Source: Enhydrobacter sp. | GTDB lineage: Bacteria > Pseudomonadota > Alphaproteobacteria > Reyranellales > Reyranellaceae | Assembly: GCA_025808875.1 (NCBI GenBank) | Contig: CP075528.1 | Span: 3,780,473-3,844,472, forward strand | Reading direction: 5' to 3' | Length of the DNA: 64,000 bases | In this document: positions 9,043-17,412 of the stretch, piece after piece | Position numbering within the stretch: position 1 is the stretch's first letter | Layout: every line of letters begins with the position of its first letter | The notes under the pieces: model-generated | Seen by the model: the letters and a program-made list of their open reading frames with translations, nothing else | What the model was told of the DNA's origin: nothing | Database searches by the model: none | Position numbers and translations under genes: made by a program

Positions 9043-10284
9043 TCAGGTGTATTTGCGCACATCGTCGATCACCTTGCCGTCGTTAGGCAGGCTGCCGGGC
9101 GCCACGAACTCCACGCGTCCTCGGACCTTGCAGATATTCTGGATGTTGCCTTCCACCGCCTTAGCCAAGTCGGCGGAGCCCCCGATGAGCTCGGCTTTCA
9201 AGATCATGACGTCTTGCTGATCGACCCAGTCGACGACCAGCCGCACGCGGCCGAACTCCGGATGACGCCGGGCGACCAGCGCAATCTGTGCTGGGTCAAC
9301 AAACATGCCCTTGACCTTGGTGCGCTGGTCGGCACGCCCCATCCAACCCTTGATGCGCATGTTCGTGCGGCCACAAGGGCTGATGCCGGGCAGCACGGCG
9401 GACAGGTCACCGGTTCCGAAGCGCACCAAAGGATAGGCCTTGCTGAAGGTCGTAACGACCACTTCGCCTACCTCGCCGTCGGCAACGGGATCGCCGGTGC
9501 CCGGCCGCACGATCTCGACCAGAACGCCTTCGTCGACGATCATGCCCTCCAGGGCTTGGGATTCGTAGGCGATGATGCCCACATCTGCCGTGCCATAGCT
9601 CTGAAAGGCCGATATGCCACGGTCGCGAAACATTTGGCGGAGCGAAGGTGGCAGCGCCTCAGCGCTGACAAAGGCCTTTCGAATCGACGAAATGTCCTTG
9701 CCAAGGTCATCAGCTTTCTCGAGGAGAATCTTCAGAAACGAGGGTGTTCCAACGTAGCTCCCCGGTCGGATGGCCTCTATGGCGTCGAGCTGCAACTCGG
9801 TCTGGCCGACGCCTCCCGGCACGACCGCGCAGCCCAATGACCGCGCTGCGGCCTCCATCATGAGGCCGGCCGGCGTGAGGTGGTACGAAAAGGTATTGTG
9901 AACGATATCGCCGGCACGAAACCCTGCCGCATACATGGCCCGTGCGCCGCGCAAATAGTCCTTTTCAGCGGTATCGATCTCGAAAATGGGCCCTGGCGAC
10001 ATGAAAATGTGCTGGACTTGCGCGAGCGGCACGCTGAGCAACCCTCCCATCGGCGGACTCCTTTTCTGCACGGCACTTAGGTCCGCTTTACGCAGAATTG
10101 GAAGGCGTGCGAGCGCAGCGCGGCTCGTTACCATGGCCGGATCGACGTCCTTCAGCCATTCGACGAAGAACGGCGCATTGGCCTGGGCATGCGCGACTTG
10201 CGCCTCAAGGGCGGCGGCCAATGCAATCTCCCGTTCTTCGGACGAACGCGTTTCAAGAGCGTCGAAGTATTCGGTGCGTTCCAT
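9043..10284 (-). CDS. Phenylacetate-CoA ligase-like AMP-forming enzyme
   Basis: This 413-residue adenylate-forming enzyme resembles the PaaK branch. The N-terminal part (APFFVEWLKDV, RLPILRKADL) is typical of PaaK-like ligases. Further on come SYGTADVGIIAYESQ (the adenylation A5 region) and LVRFGTGDLSAVLPG (the xGD ATP-ribose motif). The C-terminal segment KGWMGRADQRTKVKGMFVDPAQI matches the hinge and C-terminal domain. It should activate a carboxylate to its CoA ester at the expense of ATP. It is the first gene of a minus-strand operon with two SDRs and an acyl-CoA dehydrogenase. A shared operator-like repeat lies in the control region upstream of its start. Confidence 0.85.
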   Translation of the reverse strand: MERTEYFDALETRSSEEREIALAAALEAQVAHAQANAPFFVEWLKDVDPAMVTSRAALARLPILRKADLSAVQKRSPPMGGLLSVPLAQVQHIFMSPGPIFEIDTAEKDYLRGARAMYAAGFRAGDIVHNTFSYHLTPAGLMMEAAARSLGCAVVPGGVGQTELQLDAIEAIRPGSYVGTPSFLKILLEKADDLGKDISSIRKAFVSAEALPPSLRQMFRDRGISAFQSYGTADVGIIAYESQALEGMIVDEGVLVEIVRPGTGDPVADGEVGEVVVTTFSKAYPLVRFGTGDLSAVLPGISPCGRTNMRIKGWMGRADQRTKVKGMFVDPAQIALVARRHPEFGRVRLVVDWVDQQDVMILKAELIGGSADLAKAVEGNIQNICKVRGRVEFVAPGSLPNDGKVIDDVRKYT

Positions 10285-10484
10285 ATCTAGCGCCGCCTTT
10301 CTGAGCGTCTCTGAACATCCGCTAAGGCCGCGAAGATCTGCGGTGCCGGCAATACTTCACGAGAGTCCGAGGCATGCATGAAATGGCCGTGTTCAATCGA
10401 AGCCGGACCTCCGCCAAGCCGCAATTCTCGCCCACTTTGCGGTCACTCCTTGCATCCCAGCCTTTGGATTTGCGTTCCACTAGC

Positions 10485-10502
10485 ATCGAACCTTCATTAG
10501 AA
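10485..10502. promoter_or_regulatory. Operator-like repeat, copy A2 (half-conserved)
   Basis: The right arm ATTAGAA is perfect, and the left arm ATCGAAC matches 4 of 7 positions of TTCTAAT, with the same 4-base spacer (CTTC). It lies 201 bases upstream of the CoA-ligase start and is adjacent to an AT-rich tract. It is weaker than the other copies. Confidence 0.4.
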
Positions 10503-10557
10503 TATATATATGCGGCTCTCAAGGAACATCAAATTTGTAGCGAGTTTCGTAGCTACA

Positions 10558-10575
10558 TTCTAATTAACATTAGAA
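10558..10575. promoter_or_regulatory. Operator-like inverted repeat, copy A
   Basis: The sequence TTCTAAT-TAAC-ATTAGAA has perfect 7-base inverted arms and is the best match to the motif shared by five control regions in this window. It lies 80 bases before the MaoC-like start codon. The likely regulator is the TetR protein encoded at 27523, which is an inference. Confidence 0.65.
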
Positions 10576-10654
10576 CATTGGTGTGGTATGCCCGCCCTCC
10601 GGGAGCGTGATGGCAGCGGTTGCCGCACCCCTCGCTGCGGCATGAGGAGAGCGC

Positions 10655-11110
10655 ATGGAGTACGTCGGCCTCGGGCTGTTCTGGACTGACCTCAAGGTCG
10701 GCCAGAAGTTTCGCACCATCAATCGCACCATCACCGAAGCTGATCTGGTGAATTTCATCAATGCCACAGGTATGGTCGAGATGATCTTCACCGATGTGAC
10801 GTTCAGCGAGCAACATGGTGCCATGCGAGGCCGTCCGGTGCCGGGTGCTCTTTGCTACTGCTTCGTTGAAGGCCTTTTGGTTCAGGCCACGATGCAGCAT
10901 ACGGGGCTCGCCATGCTGGAATCGACCATAAAGGTGCATGCTCCTACCAATGTCGGCGATACTATTCACGGCGAAGTGGAAGTGACGGCGATCCGGCCAA
11001 CCAGCAAAGGGAATCGGGGAATCGTCACGACGATCAACAGCATTGTCAATCAGCGCAACGAGGTGGTCATAACCTACAATGTTACCCGGATGATGGCAGG
11101 GCGCAGCTGA
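10655..11110 (+). CDS. MaoC-like hot-dog fold protein
   Basis: A 151-residue single hot-dog domain protein. LKVGQKFRTINRTITEADLVNFINATG, GRPVPGALCYCFVEGLL and VHAPTNVGDTIHGEVEVTAIRPTSKGNRGIV follow the MaoC dehydratase pattern. The usual hydratase motif around GDxNPxH reads GMVEMIF here, so the canonical Asp and His are missing. Hydration of enoyl-CoA is therefore uncertain; a thioesterase-like or accessory role is possible. AGGAG precedes the ATG by 6 bases. It stands alone on the plus strand behind operator copy A. Confidence 0.8.
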   Translation: MEYVGLGLFWTDLKVGQKFRTINRTITEADLVNFINATGMVEMIFTDVTFSEQHGAMRGRPVPGALCYCFVEGLLVQATMQHTGLAMLESTIKVHAPTNVGDTIHGEVEVTAIRPTSKGNRGIVTTINSIVNQRNEVVITYNVTRMMAGRS

Positions 11111-11171
11111 ACCCATCACCTTTGTCAGCGAATACCGTCGCCGGTGGTTTGGCAAAGGGCGAGAACCAAGT

Positions 11172-11630
11172 CTAGTCACGGGACTTCGGTGGCTTTGGTT
11201 GCATGATCAGAACCGTGCCTTGAGCCGCACCACAGGGCCGCCCGTCGTTCTCCACGTCGATCCGCACCACTGCCGTCGAACGGGTCATGGCGACAATACG
11301 TGCCTCCGCAATCACGGTACCGGCCGAGACTGGCGCGAGGAGATTTAGTTTGAATTCCGTGGTGGCCGCCCATTGTCCCGGCTGCATGTGCGGATAGCAT
11401 ACGAGTCCAAGCGTATGATCGCACAATGCGGCGAGTACGCCGCCATGCAGATTGCCGAAACGCGTCAGCAGCTTCGGGTCCGCCGCCATTTCCACGCGCA
11501 GTCGCCCGGGCTCGACGAGCGTGGTGCGTAGACCGAGGAACTGCGGGAGGCCGGATGACGGTACGGTCGGTTCGAGGAAGCGGCGAGCCACCTCCTCATC
11601 GAAGGGCGGGAGCCGCGGCGGTAGGTTCAT
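11172..11630 (-). CDS. PaaI family (hot-dog) thioesterase
   Basis: About 152 residues with the 4HBT/PaaI thioesterase pattern: RFGNLHGGVLAALCDHTLGL (HGG motif and the following Asp), then QWAATTEFKLNLLAPVSAGTVIAEARIV. These enzymes hydrolyse acyl-CoA thioesters, often to rescue CoA from dead-end intermediates. The ATG at 11630 leaves 28 bases after the alcohol dehydrogenase gene; an ATG at 11717 would overlap that gene by 59 bases. It is the last gene of the long minus-strand catabolic run. Confidence 0.87.
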   Translation of the reverse strand: MNLPPRLPPFDEEVARRFLEPTVPSSGLPQFLGLRTTLVEPGRLRVEMAADPKLLTRFGNLHGGVLAALCDHTLGLVCYPHMQPGQWAATTEFKLNLLAPVSAGTVIAEARIVAMTRSTAVVRIDVENDGRPCGAAQGTVLIMQPKPPKSRD

Positions 11631-11658
11631 GACGTTGCTTTTTCCGGAACTGTTGTCT

Positions 11659-12780
11659 CTACGAGGGCGGGATAAGGCAGGAGTGGATCGACCGTTCGCC
11701 GTCGACCTGGCCGGCAAGCGTTCGGATCGCCAGATCAGCCTCCTCCAGCGCGAAATCGTGCGTGTGCATCAGCGCAAGCGGAACCTTGCGGCTTTCAATT
11801 AGATCAATCGCCTTGCGGTAGCCTGAGCTGAGAACGCCGATGGCACCCTTAATGGTGATTTCCTTCCAGACAACCATGTCGGAGACGAAATCCGGCACCG
11901 TCTTTTGACGCCTCTTTCCGTCCTGCATGGTGAATCCCTTCACTCCGGCAAGGACGATTGTGCCGCCGCGACGCACGTAGTCGAGCGCCCCTCGCACGGG
12001 TTGGGTGGCGTACGACGTGACATCGACAACGACATCCACGCCTCTTCCGCCCGTGATCTCTCGGACGCGCTCCCTGGGGTTCTCGTTGTCTACGTCGATC
12101 GTGTAGTCCGCGCCGAGTGCACGCGCGACGGCCAGCTTCTTGGCGTCCGAGGCCAGTCCAGTAACGATGATGGTGCCCACTCCAGCATGGCGTGCGGCCA
12201 CGACGCTGGCCAATCCGCGCTGCCCCGGCCCGAGAATCATCACGGTATCGCCGGCGCTTGTCCCGGGAAGCTCGACCGCCCAGCGAAAACCGGCGCCGAG
12301 TGGATTGAACATGACAGCGATCTCAGGCGGCAAGGACTTGTCGATCCGGTGAACGATCGCATTGGGCGCAAGATACATGTACTGCGAGTACGCACCCCAG
12401 ATTCCCGGCGCCACGGTGAGCGGGATGTAGGAATAGATCTGCCGCCGGTCGCACAGATGGTAGTGCCCGCCGAGACACGTGTTGCAACAGTGGCAGGACA
12501 GCATCGTCTCGACGCAGACACGGTCGCCGACATCGACGCGCCAGCGCTTCGCTGCAACATCGCCGATGGCCGCAATGATACCCAACGGCTCATGGCCGGG
12601 GACGACCGGATAAGGCGTGCTCAGCGCGCCTTCGTATTGCTCGTGGTCGCTGCCGCAGATGCCGCAAGCCTCGATTCTGAGAATCGCGCTGTCGGCGCTT
12701 ATCGGCGGGATCGGGAGATCACGACGCTCCAGTTGGCGCGGACCCGTCTGAACCATGGCCATCGTTTTCTTGGGCAGCAT
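11659..12780 (-). CDS. Zinc-dependent medium-chain alcohol dehydrogenase
   Basis: This 373-residue MDR enzyme carries the catalytic zinc motifs GICGSDHEQYEG and GHEPLG. A Cys cluster for structural zinc (CHCCNTC followed by a Cys seven residues on) and a Rossmann motif (MILGPGQRGLASV) are also present. It should oxidise an alcohol or reduce a carbonyl with NAD(P). GAGGT lies at good distance before the ATG at 12780. It sits between the thioesterase and PECR-like SDR genes on the same strand; the 180-base gap upstream shows no strong promoter or operator repeat, so read-through from the long operon is plausible. The substrate is unknown. Confidence 0.9.
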   Translation of the reverse strand: MLPKKTMAMVQTGPRQLERRDLPIPPISADSAILRIEACGICGSDHEQYEGALSTPYPVVPGHEPLGIIAAIGDVAAKRWRVDVGDRVCVETMLSCHCCNTCLGGHYHLCDRRQIYSYIPLTVAPGIWGAYSQYMYLAPNAIVHRIDKSLPPEIAVMFNPLGAGFRWAVELPGTSAGDTVMILGPGQRGLASVVAARHAGVGTIIVTGLASDAKKLAVARALGADYTIDVDNENPRERVREITGGRGVDVVVDVTSYATQPVRGALDYVRRGGTIVLAGVKGFTMQDGKRRQKTVPDFVSDMVVWKEITIKGAIGVLSSGYRKAIDLIESRKVPLALMHTHDFALEEADLAIRTLAGQVDGERSIHSCLIPPS

Positions 12781-12960
12781 CGCGTCACCTCTTCTCCGAC
12801 ACGGCGTCGTGTTGGTCTTACCGGGCTATGCGCGAGCGCGCGCCGGCCGGCCGATGCAGCCCGGTGGTTCAAGACGCCAGCGATTGGGTTCATTGACTAT
12901 GATCTGGTTCATCGCCTCCTTAGGATGATCAGGTCCAGGAATGCGTTTCAACCAACCGAA

Positions 12961-13833
12961 CTAGCCGACCTTGAAGTAGTCCGGACGGCCGGCCGACCAG
13001 AAGTCGCCCCACATCTGCTGCCCGCCATCGATGGTCAGGACTTCGCCGGTGATGAACTTGCCCGAGGGACCGGCCAGGTAGACGCAGCCTTCGACGACGT
13101 CCCAGACGTCCCCTGGGCGGCGCATGGGGTTGCTCTCGTAGAAGGTCTTGCGGCCCTCCTCGGAATACTGCGCGAAGCCGCTGCTCTCGACCGCACCGAC
13201 GCCGAGGCAGTTTACCCGGATACCAAGGGGCGCCCATTCCACTGCCACCGTCTTCGACAGGTAGATCACTCCGGCGCGCGCCGCCGTCGAATGCGCCATG
13301 TGCGGCAATCCACGCTCGATCGTGGCCGTGATATTCACGATGTTGCCTGCTTGGTCGCGATCTCGCCAGCGCCGGGCGGCGGCCTGCATCATGTACCATG
13401 TGCCGCTCAGGTTGGTGTCGATGACGGCTTTCCAACCCTTGACGGTGAAATCGATCGCTGGCTGCGCAAATTGTCCGCCGGCGTTGTTGACGAGCACATC
13501 AAGCCGGCCATGTCTCAACCATGCGCGCTCCATGAGGGATTCGACCTCGTCCGGCTCACGAATGCTCATCGCCATGGCATCGACGTCGCTGCCGAGGCCA
13601 CGCAGCAAGGCGACCGCGGCCTCGAGTTTCTCTGGCTTGCGGCCACATAGAACGAGATGAGCACCCAACCGCGCAAACAGAACGGCGATTGCCTTGCCGA
13701 TGCCACTGCCGCCGCCTGAAACGAGAACCACCTTGCCGCTGAACAGGTCCGCGGCGAATACAGTAGGATGCGCGATGAGTTCGGCATCGGTGAAGCCGAA
13801 TCGGCGATCGCCGGGAGACGTCGGGCCGGTCAT
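12961..13833 (-). CDS. SDR of the peroxisomal trans-2-enoyl-CoA reductase (PECR)-like group
   Basis: A 290-residue SDR with a 30-residue N-terminal extension before SGGGSGIGKA. DVLVNNAGGQFAQPA and HSTAARAGVIYLSKTVAVEWA resemble the PECR/AtuG-like group, in which the HSxAARAGV segment replaces the ordinary YxxxK context. Members reduce or oxidise unsaturated or branched acyl-CoA; 2,4-dienoyl-CoA and citronellyl pathway homologues are known. The end, ITGEVLTIDGGQQM, is typical. It is separated by only 25 bases from the LLM gene upstream, which implies co-transcription. I favour an enoyl-CoA reductase-type role, but hydroxyacyl oxidation is also possible. Confidence 0.85.
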   Translation of the reverse strand: MTGPTSPGDRRFGFTDAELIAHPTVFAADLFSGKVVLVSGGGSGIGKAIAVLFARLGAHLVLCGRKPEKLEAAVALLRGLGSDVDAMAMSIREPDEVESLMERAWLRHGRLDVLVNNAGGQFAQPAIDFTVKGWKAVIDTNLSGTWYMMQAAARRWRDRDQAGNIVNITATIERGLPHMAHSTAARAGVIYLSKTVAVEWAPLGIRVNCLGVGAVESSGFAQYSEEGRKTFYESNPMRRPGDVWDVVEGCVYLAGPSGKFITGEVLTIDGGQQMWGDFWSAGRPDYFKVG

Positions 13834-13858
13834 GAATGAAAACGTTGAGCGGGCATGA

Positions 13859-14998
13859 TCAAGCCGCGTCTGCGAAGCGAGGCATGACTTTAGTCGCCAT
13901 CAGCTCTAGCGATTGCAGGATCTGGCCGCGATCATGCAGACCCTGAGGAATCAGCAGGACGATCTCGTCCTGCCCGGGCACGGCTTTCTGAACAGCTTCC
14001 AGCCGCCGCGAGATGGTATCAGGCGAGCCGACGAGCAGCTCGGGCAGTCCTTGGCCAAAGGGAGCAGACCACTGGTCCCAGAACCAACGCATGTCCTCGA
14101 GCTGGGCATGTGCTTCGGCGTCAGTCGGGGCGCAGATGAAAATGCCGCCCCAAGCCGTCGCGTGGCCGGAGCTGACGGCTCGCCCGTGTTTCTCCGCCTC
14201 GTCGTGGTACGCACGATTGAGATGGCTGTAGAAGTCGAGATTATCGGTCAGCACGATGGGCCGGCCCCCGTACTTTGCCCAGAACAGCGCCGTACGCATG
14301 GAGGCGGCGAAGCCGCCATAGAGCGGCGGATGCGGCGTCTGCAGCGGCCGCGGCGCAATGCCGACTTCGTTGATCCGCATGTCCGGAGCGACACCCTGTC
14401 CATAGGTCGTGTACACGCCGTGCGGATGAGGGTTGACCATGCCGACCGGTGGGAAATTCCAGTACTGGCCTCGATGGCAGAAGGTTTCGTGGGTCAGTGC
14501 CTTGACGACGACGTCGACGAACTCATCGAAATACGCCCGGTTGGCAGCGTCGACCGGCGAATCCTTGTTCCATGGACCGACCGCATGAAGATCCTCGCGC
14601 ACCTTGAAATTCTCGACCCAGCGCGCCTGGTAGCCACGCACCAGCCCCACACCGAAGCGCCCGCCCAGCATGTGGTCCATGGTGGCGATGTCCTCCGCCA
14701 CCCGCAGCGGATTGTGCGTTGTCGATACGAAGCCGCAGGTGATGACCCGCAGCGTTTTTGTGTGCTTGCCCAGCCACATCGCCATCAGCCGGGGATCGTT
14801 CGAGATCTCGAAGCCCTCGATCTGCAGATGGTGTTCGGGATGGCCAAACCCGAAATAGCCGGCATCGTCGGCAAAGCGCGCATATTCGGCGATCTCGTCG
14901 AGCATGCGCTGATAGAGCTCGGGCTTGCGGCCGGCCATACCGCCTTCGAGTTCAGCCCGCCGGCCGATCGTGCAGTAGACGAACAGGCTAAACTTCAT
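13859..14998 (-). CDS. LLM class flavin-dependent oxidoreductase
   Basis: This 379-residue luciferase-like monooxygenase has FGFGHPEHHLQIEG near residue 50, THNPLRVAEDIATMDHMLGGRFGVGLVRGYQ around residues 105 to 135, and a C-terminal helix PELLVGSPDTISRRLEAV. It should oxygenate a substrate with FMNH2 and O2 from a separate reductase. GAGGGACC lies just before the ATG. It sits between the amidohydrolase and PECR-like SDR genes in the long minus-strand operon, next to a Rieske oxygenase, so two different oxygenases may act in one pathway. The substrate is unassigned. Confidence 0.88.
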   Translation of the reverse strand: MKFSLFVYCTIGRRAELEGGMAGRKPELYQRMLDEIAEYARFADDAGYFGFGHPEHHLQIEGFEISNDPRLMAMWLGKHTKTLRVITCGFVSTTHNPLRVAEDIATMDHMLGGRFGVGLVRGYQARWVENFKVREDLHAVGPWNKDSPVDAANRAYFDEFVDVVVKALTHETFCHRGQYWNFPPVGMVNPHPHGVYTTYGQGVAPDMRINEVGIAPRPLQTPHPPLYGGFAASMRTALFWAKYGGRPIVLTDNLDFYSHLNRAYHDEAEKHGRAVSSGHATAWGGIFICAPTDAEAHAQLEDMRWFWDQWSAPFGQGLPELLVGSPDTISRRLEAVQKAVPGQDEIVLLIPQGLHDRGQILQSLELMATKVMPRFADAA

Positions 14999-15055
14999 GA
15001 GGTCCCTCGTTGCTTCCGAACTTGCTGCCGGTTCAGGATGAGAAGCGGGGTGTGG

Positions 15056-16156
15056 TTAGGCCGCAAGCTTGTAGAGGTCTGCCACGTTGTCGTGCAGGAC
15101 CCGTTGCCTCAAGGATGGACTGAGATGTGCGGTCTGCTCGGCGATCACGTCCTGGCTCCACGGCCAGGTCGAATCACTATGGGGAAAGTCGCTGGCCCAC
15201 ATCAGTTGTTGAGGCGCCATCATGTCGGCGAGCTTGAACGCGATGTAGTCGTCTTGGAACGTCAAGCTGATATTGTCGCGGAAATACTCCGACGGCAGCC
15301 GCGCCAGCTCCTTGCCCTTCATCCAGTAGCGGTGCCGCTTGTACGCATGGTCCATGCGGTACATGAAGTGCGGCGCCCAGCCGGCATCGGCCTCGACACA
15401 CACCACCTTAAGCTTGGGATGGCGTTCGAACACGCCGCTGAAGATCAGCATACTCATGATGTCCTGACAGCCGCGGATAATCGAAAGAAATCCGCTAATC
15501 TTGGGACCGCGGTGCGAATTGATGCTGTCCGTCTTCGACGTCAGGATATGGAACGACAACGGCAGGTCCAGGGCCACGGCCGCTTCCCAGAAGGGATCGT
15601 AGGCCGGGTCATCATAGTCGAGTTCGCCTGGGTTGCCGGGCATCATGACGCCCCTGAAGCCCATTGCCTTGATGCGCTCGAGATCGGCGATACCTTCCTT
15701 GACGGTTCGAATGCCGGTCTGGCCGATGCCGATCAGGCGGTCCGGCGCGTGCGCGGTGTACTGCTGGAGCCAGCGGTTGTAGGCGTCGAAGCAGGCCTTC
15801 TTGTAGTCTTGGTCCGGATGATTGCAGAGCACCATGCCGACGGTCGGATAGATGACTTCGGCGCCCACACCATCGCGGTCCTGGTCGGCCAGCCGGGCTG
15901 CCGGATCCCAGCCGCCGCGATGAAGGTCCTCGAAGCGCGCCCCGCCCGGGCGGAGGCTGCTGGGCTCGACGCCGGCCGCAGCAACCAGGCCCATCGGGAT
16001 GGTCTGCTTCATGCCTTCGACGACATAGACGTCGCCGAACTTGGGATCGCGCTCGATGTGGGGGGCGCGTTCGCGCCAAGCGGGCTCGATATGGTCGCGA
16101 TAGCAATTGGCCGGCTCGGTGATGTGCGAATCTGCGGATATTGGAACGAAAGTCAT
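15056..16156 (-). CDS. Amidohydrolase 2 family protein (ACMSD-like metal-dependent hydrolase/decarboxylase)
   Basis: A 366-residue TIM-barrel protein of the amidohydrolase_2 family, which includes hydrolases and non-oxidative decarboxylases acting on ring-cleavage products. Candidate metal ligands lie in SADSHITEP at the N-terminus, LSFHILTS in the middle and WASDFPHSDSTWP near the C-terminus. The first motif reads DSH rather than a strict HxH, which is common in this subgroup. The ATG at 16156 follows GAGGAGA; a longer frame to 16393 overlaps the Rieske gene and was rejected. In the operon it follows the Rieske oxygenase, so hydrolysis of an oxygenated ring product is a reasonable guess. Confidence 0.86.
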   Translation of the reverse strand: MTFVPISADSHITEPANCYRDHIEPAWRERAPHIERDPKFGDVYVVEGMKQTIPMGLVAAAGVEPSSLRPGGARFEDLHRGGWDPAARLADQDRDGVGAEVIYPTVGMVLCNHPDQDYKKACFDAYNRWLQQYTAHAPDRLIGIGQTGIRTVKEGIADLERIKAMGFRGVMMPGNPGELDYDDPAYDPFWEAAVALDLPLSFHILTSKTDSINSHRGPKISGFLSIIRGCQDIMSMLIFSGVFERHPKLKVVCVEADAGWAPHFMYRMDHAYKRHRYWMKGKELARLPSEYFRDNISLTFQDDYIAFKLADMMAPQQLMWASDFPHSDSTWPWSQDVIAEQTAHLSPSLRQRVLHDNVADLYKLAA

Positions 16157-16209
16157 GGTCGTCTCCTCGCGTAGCTGATCGATGATGGGCGTGCTCCCTG
16201 GAAAGGGAC

Positions 16210-17376
16210 TCATGCTCGTGGGAGCCCCAGTGCCTGGTGGACGGAACGATGGAAATGTGCCAGCGCCGGCTCGTTGCGGCCGAACAGCAGGTGGTCTTGC
16301 GCGCCGGAATGGAAGCCGCGCTGCATGTTCTCCCCCAGCGGGAAGTCCTCCTGTTCTACCGTGTCGAGCAGGATCTTCATGTTGCGATCCCAATGGCGTT
16401 TCGCCTTATCGGTGAGTGCCGGTTCCGGAATGTAGAGCGAGGCATGCATCACACTCTCGTCGGGACTGGCCCCCGGGAAGACGCGCCAAGTCTCCATGTG
16501 GTCGCCCTGCCAGACCAGCACGGTGTTCGGGAACAGCGCATAGACGACCGCCGTGTGCCTCAGCACGTCCCAGTCGCGCTCCGGCATTTCGCGCAACGCC
16601 GCCAGCCCCGGGCGCGGCACCGCCATGCGCCCATGGCGGCCATAGGCATCGAAGGTGGTGTGTGTGCCGAGAATCAGTGGCGCGATCGTGTTCCGATGAA
16701 GGACCTTGATATGATAGCCTTCCAGGAAGGTGCCAATGACAAGCTTCCAGTTCATCGCCCGCCTTAGCGTTCGTGTCTCGTAATGGCTGTAGCGATCGAA
16801 GCCGTATGCCCCGAATTCCGACGTGAGATCGCCCAGGATCGCGTCGGGATCAAAGGGCGTGTCGCCGCCGGGCCGAACCCAGATGAACCCATGGCGTTCC
16901 ACCGCCGCAAGCCGCCGCAGGCCGTGCGTTGCGCGGTCCACATCGCCAAAGGCCTCGGCGTCGCGCACGCCCAGCAATTGCCCGTCCAGACCGTACGCCC
17001 ACCCGTGGTACGGGCACACAAAGGAGGTGCCGGCGCGTGCACAACCTTGCGCGAGATCGGCTGTCGCCAGCTTGGCGCCACGATGGCGGCAGACGTTGAG
17101 GAACGCGTTCACCTTGCCGTCTTTGCCGCGAACAACCAGAATCGGACGGCCGGTGAAATCGTTGGTAAAGAAATCGCCGGGCTTTGGAAGGTCGGCAGTC
17201 ATGCCGAGGATGAGGGGATGCTCGCGGAACAACAGGTCGCGTTCGTGCGCGGCCTGATCTGAACAGATATAGTCTCGGACCGGATTGGCAAAGGGCGATA
17301 CGCTACGCGCCTGCTCGCCCTTGTCGATGTATGAGAACATAGTGCGAGCCAGTTCGACTTGTGTTGCGTGCTCCAT
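16210..17376 (-). CDS. Rieske 2Fe-2S aromatic ring-hydroxylating oxygenase, alpha subunit type
   Basis: The 388-residue protein contains a Rieske cluster motif, CRHRGAKL followed by CPYHGWAYG (Cys-His plus Cys-x2-His, residues about 95 to 120). It also has the mononuclear iron ligands EGYHIKVLH near residue 215. This is the architecture of oxygenase alpha subunits that hydroxylate or demethylate ring substrates with electrons from a reductase. No beta subunit or dedicated reductase gene is adjacent, as in single-component terminal oxygenases (KshA-like or demethylase-like). AGGAGG precedes the ATG by 7 bases. Its place between a crotonase and an amidohydrolase suggests attack on a ring intermediate. 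Confidence 0.92.
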   Translation of the reverse strand: MEHATQVELARTMFSYIDKGEQARSVSPFANPVRDYICSDQAAHERDLLFREHPLILGMTADLPKPGDFFTNDFTGRPILVVRGKDGKVNAFLNVCRHRGAKLATADLAQGCARAGTSFVCPYHGWAYGLDGQLLGVRDAEAFGDVDRATHGLRRLAAVERHGFIWVRPGGDTPFDPDAILGDLTSEFGAYGFDRYSHYETRTLRRAMNWKLVIGTFLEGYHIKVLHRNTIAPLILGTHTTFDAYGRHGRMAVPRPGLAALREMPERDWDVLRHTAVVYALFPNTVLVWQGDHMETWRVFPGASPDESVMHASLYIPEPALTDKAKRHWDRNMKILLDTVEQEDFPLGENMQRGFHSGAQDHLLFGRNEPALAHFHRSVHQALGLPRA

Positions 17377-17412
17377 GAGTAATCCTCCTGATCGCGTACA
17401 AGGTGCACTGGA

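Larger units (their letters stand above)
10285..10654. promoter_or_regulatory. Divergent control region for the CoA-ligase operon and the MaoC-like gene
   Basis: About 370 noncoding bases lie between divergent genes. The middle is AT-rich, including a run of ATATATATAT around 10501, in contrast to the flanking genes. It holds one near-perfect and one half-conserved copy of the 18-base inverted repeat listed separately, so both promoters probably lie here. Confidence 0.6.

Noticed and set aside
11905..13650. Plus-strand open frame of 581 residues opposite the alcohol dehydrogenase and SDR
   Set aside because: It is a composition-driven mirror frame, and both opposite genes show complete family motifs.
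13913..16174. Plus-strand open frame of 753 residues opposite LLM and amidohydrolase genes
   Set aside because: It has no recognisable domain and covers two well-supported minus-strand genes; it results from GC-rich third positions.
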